A DNA stretch of 64,000 nt from CAZWSX01 sp964636985. GTDB taxonomy: Bacteria; Planctomycetota; Planctomycetia; Pirellulales; Pirellulaceae. The position numbers were made by a program, and so were the translations under genes. Location of the stretch: positions 124,001-188,000 of the forward strand of contig CAZWSX010000010.1 of assembly GCA_964636985.1 (NCBI GenBank), written 5' to 3'. Positions 60,539 through 64,000 of the stretch are shown here, piece by piece. The stretch's first letter is position 1; each line of letters begins with the position of its first letter. The notes below the pieces were generated by a model. That model was not told where the DNA came from and ran no database searches. It worked only from the letters and a program-made list of their open reading frames with translations.

Positions 60539-62170
60539 ATGCCCATCATGACGACTTCGTCCACAACAGCACTGGTTGTCGATGACGACGTGATCTCGCG
60601 TCAGATGATGGCGTTTGGACTGGAGGCCGCGGGCTTCGAGTGCAGCCATGCCATCGACGGCAACGACGCCTTGGCCAAGATTTCTCGGCACAGTTTCGAC
60701 CTGGTGGTGACCGACCTGAAAATGCCGGGACGCCACGGGCATTCGCTGGCGGTCGAACTCCTGCATCAAACGACGCCGCCGGTGATTGCGGTCCACACCA
60801 GCGTTGACGATCCGCGAATGGCGGAAGACTTGATGACGCGGGGCGTAGACGACATCGTCTACAAGCCGACGAACTACGCCGCCTTCGCCGGCAAGATGAA
60901 GGGGTTGGTTTCACGGCGCCGCCACTCTGTCGACCACGCGAGCGAGAGTTGTAAAACGCCGGGCCCTATCACGCTGGCGGAGCTCGAGCGGCGGTTGCGC
61001 GACGCACAGCATGTCCTCCCGATTTCAAGCGCCGATTTGGAATTATCGGCGCTGCTTGCACAGGAAGGGACGCCGCTCGACAGCCTCGTTCCGCTGATCG
61101 AACGCGACGCCTCGCTTTGTTGCGAAGTGATCCGCGTTGCAAATCAAGCGGGCAACGTGGCGGGCCGGCCCAAGGCGGTGAGCCTCAAAGACGCCGTTGG
61201 CGTGGTGGGAACCAAGCGGATCGGCCATGTAGCGATTGTGGTTGGCGCTCTGCGGGCCTTTACAAGCGCCGTACTGCCGTGGCTCGATGCGGAGACGGCT
61301 CGCTGCCAAGGACAGGCGGCTCAAATTGCGCTGACGCATCTGAGCCGGCTGGCCCATTGGGAACAGCCGGACGACGGGTTGAGCATCTCGGCCTTGGTTC
61401 ATCCGATGGGACGCGTGCTGCTGGGGACTCTTTTTCCGCAGCATTACCAACGGATGATCGAAAGCTTCGCAATGCAGGGGCGAACGCTGTCCGAGGTGGA
61501 ACGCTCCGTGTTTCCGATCTCGCATACCGCCGCGCTGGGCGACTTGTTGTGCAGTTGGAATGTACCGCCTGAGTCGGTCCAACCGCTGCAGTACGTCGAC
61601 GATAGCTTTGCAGCGGTGAGCCGATTGCCGCAACCACTGCAAAACCAGGTTGCGTTGCTCAAGACGGCGGTCGTAATCGGCCAATGTGCGTCGCAGCGCT
61701 GGCATTCGTGGGATACCGTCGAATTGCCGCCGCACGACGTTTTGAAGATGTTCAACGTCGTATCGACCGAGCAGCTAATCGAAGACGTGGCACGAGAGCT
61801 CAACGCCAATGAGACCTCTGCGGAAGCCAGTGCGACTAAGAAAGCTGCGCCAACCAAGGTTTCCAAAATCGGCTACTGCAACCTGTCGGCGCCTGAGTCC
61901 GATCTGCTCACGTGGGTCCTTTCGTCGTTTGCGGAATTGGATTCGCTGCAAACCAAAGACAGCCGCATGATGCGCCGAGGAACGGTGATCAATTGTGTGG
62001 GTGCCGCTTCCGCGATTCAACTCGACCCGAACGATGTGAAGAAGCGCGAGTTGGTCCTGGTTACCGATGGCGATTTGCCGACGGCGATTTCCCTGGCGGG
62101 CCGAGTGATTCGACTCCCTACCAGTTATCACGCGATCAAGAGCGCGTGCCTGCATGCCGCGACGCCCTGA
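60539..62170 (+). CDS. Receiver-HDOD fusion signalling protein
   Basis: A 543-residue protein. Receiver (about 8-125): ALVVDDDVISRQMM, VVTDLKMPGRHG, VYKPTNYAAF. HDOD domain (about 155-350): LPISSADLELSALLAQEGTPLDSLVPLIERDASLCCEVIRVANQAG, then a region of HD-like helices without an intact HD dyad. The C-terminal 150 residues are of unknown fold. HDOD proteins commonly act in signalling and gene control without hydrolase activity. It begins directly after the HPt stop codon. Its output is probably protein contact. Confidence 0.87.
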   Translation: MPIMTTSSTTALVVDDDVISRQMMAFGLEAAGFECSHAIDGNDALAKISRHSFDLVVTDLKMPGRHGHSLAVELLHQTTPPVIAVHTSVDDPRMAEDLMTRGVDDIVYKPTNYAAFAGKMKGLVSRRRHSVDHASESCKTPGPITLAELERRLRDAQHVLPISSADLELSALLAQEGTPLDSLVPLIERDASLCCEVIRVANQAGNVAGRPKAVSLKDAVGVVGTKRIGHVAIVVGALRAFTSAVLPWLDAETARCQGQAAQIALTHLSRLAHWEQPDDGLSISALVHPMGRVLLGTLFPQHYQRMIESFAMQGRTLSEVERSVFPISHTAALGDLLCSWNVPPESVQPLQYVDDSFAAVSRLPQPLQNQVALLKTAVVIGQCASQRWHSWDTVELPPHDVLKMFNVVSTEQLIEDVARELNANETSAEASATKKAAPTKVSKIGYCNLSAPESDLLTWVLSSFAELDSLQTKDSRMMRRGTVINCVGAASAIQLDPNDVKKRELVLVTDGDLPTAISLAGRVIRLPTSYHAIKSACLHAATP

Positions 62171-62285
62171 TTTTCAGTCGCGAGCTAAATCAACCCTTAG
62201 CATGCCCGTCTGGGATGAAAAGGCTTACAGAAAAGATCAGCCTTGCGAGACGGATGGAGAGCGCGAACCCGGAACGGCAGTTCCA

Positions 62286-62873
62286 TTAGCCCTGGCGCAT
62301 TCGGATTAGAAAAAGTGTTTGTAGAACGACCGTGACCGCGACGACAATTCCAATTCCAACTAGGCCCGACAAAAGAATCGCGACGCTCCCGCCTGCTTTC
62401 TCGAATTGAAAGTACCTTCTTACGGGCAAGCTTCGCCAATACCTAAGTATCAGAACGAAAACGGCGCCCAGCACAAGCGATCTCATCAATCGTATCAAGG
62501 AGAGCGTGTCGAAATCCGTCACCCCCTTCGAGATTGCAATCGACGCCGCAGTGCCGAGATTCTGCACGACATACATCACGAGAATACTGCAGGCGATCCA
62601 CCAGCTCCACTTGGCGCCTCTCCACATCCCGATCGATGACGCCAGCGAAAGTACAACCATCAGTCCCAAAAGCACCCAGAAGACGGACGGCGCCATTCGT
62701 TGTCGCAGGAAGTACTCGTTGTTCTCTCGCCAGTTCATCAGCAGGAAAAGAAATATCCCTAACAACGTCAACCCGAGAAGGCCCGTGAGAATGGCCAGAA
62801 TGGAGACGCCGCGCGGCCGCCCTGCGGCGACATCGACCAGACAGTCGGCAGGTGGCTGGTAAGGGTTGTTCAT
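62286..62873 (-). CDS. Small membrane protein with MNNPYQPP start
   Basis: A 195-residue membrane protein with four or five hydrophobic segments (ILAILTGLLGLTLLGIFLFLL, WVLLGLMVVLSLASSIGMW, and two near the C-terminus). The start MNNPYQPPAD is a familiar N-terminal pattern in planctomycete membrane proteins. No function is known. It is convergent with the receiver-HDOD gene, 115 bases away. Confidence 0.78.
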   Translation of the reverse strand: MNNPYQPPADCLVDVAAGRPRGVSILAILTGLLGLTLLGIFLFLLMNWRENNEYFLRQRMAPSVFWVLLGLMVVLSLASSIGMWRGAKWSWWIACSILVMYVVQNLGTAASIAISKGVTDFDTLSLIRLMRSLVLGAVFVLILRYWRSLPVRRYFQFEKAGGSVAILLSGLVGIGIVVAVTVVLQTLFLIRMRQG

Positions 62874-62975
62874 GAGCGTTGTATCGCGAAAGGTATCATG
62901 CTCACCATCGTCGTCGACCTGAAAAGAACTTCTTTGTTTCCAGCGCTTTCTCTCCGTCCCCTCCGTGGGGAATTC

Positions 62976-64000
<1,025 letters not shown>

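Overview
The window reads as a chromosome segment of a Planctomycetota bacterium, most likely of the Pirellulales type. The assignment rests on gene content: a DUF1501 sulfatase-like protein, a DUF1570 gluzincin-like protein, a DUF3754 protein, a secreted ThuA-domain protein, a beta-propeller/dihaem cytochrome, a very large secretin, a small membrane protein beginning MNNPYQPP, many secreted proteins of unknown function, and loosely packed genes that change strand often. No rRNA, tRNA, CRISPR array, transposase, integrase or phage gene was seen, so this looks like core/accessory chromosome rather than an island.

Layout. 1-1.3 kb: three small genes of unknown function, the first cut by the window edge. 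1.5-5.9 kb: a thioredoxin-like exported protein, a strong intrinsic terminator, then an exported redox operon (dihaem cytochrome with beta-propeller, TlpA-like lipoprotein, double thioredoxin-fold protein). 6.4-12 kb: DUF1963 protein, DUF697 GTPase, enolase-superfamily dehydratase, S41 protease. 12.4-15.5 kb: a tandem array of three 8-TM paralogues plus a fourth with its middle deleted. 15.6-17.9 kb: SRPBCC protein and two unknown proteins. 17.9-22.1 kb (minus): a coupled operon of SDR, fused E1 alpha-beta and E2 with two subunit-binding domains. 22.3-30.4 kb: DUF4139-like exported protein, a long leader, a 1263-residue secretin with its terminator, a lipoprotein and an amidohydrolase. 30.4-40.2 kb: RluA-type pseudouridine synthase, DUF3754, FHA-LuxR regulator, MBL hydrolase, thiL-tsaE, ThuA, beta-helix and HisA-like proteins. 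40.3-49.8 kb: family 4 uracil-DNA glycosylase, DUF1570, methyltransferase, HEAT lipoprotein, esterase lipoprotein, cyanophycinase-like peptidase, a long CsrA, IMPase, Rrf2 regulator. 50-59.3 kb: a tiny ORF, dksA-lspA, M24 peptidase, UvrD/PcrA helicase, purM, an S1-like protein, a zinc-ribbon protein and a divergent phosphoglycerate kinase. 59.5-64 kb: a kinase-less phosphorelay set (receiver, HPt, receiver-HDOD), a membrane protein, and the edge-truncated DUF1501 gene.

Between genes lie two families of palindromes. One has the core GACAGGATTGTC with arms that change in a compensatory way between copies (10196, 34856, 51703, 51822, and a degenerate copy near 51595). The other has the core CTGGCGTC...GACGCCAG and sits at convergent gene ends (10113, 46590). 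The most interesting items are these covarying palindromes, the decaying paralogue array, the SDR that has lost its catalytic lysine inside the 2-oxoacid dehydrogenase operon, the two-PSBD E2, the phosphorelay cassette without a kinase, and the extended CsrA. Functions are assigned by reading motifs, without database searches.
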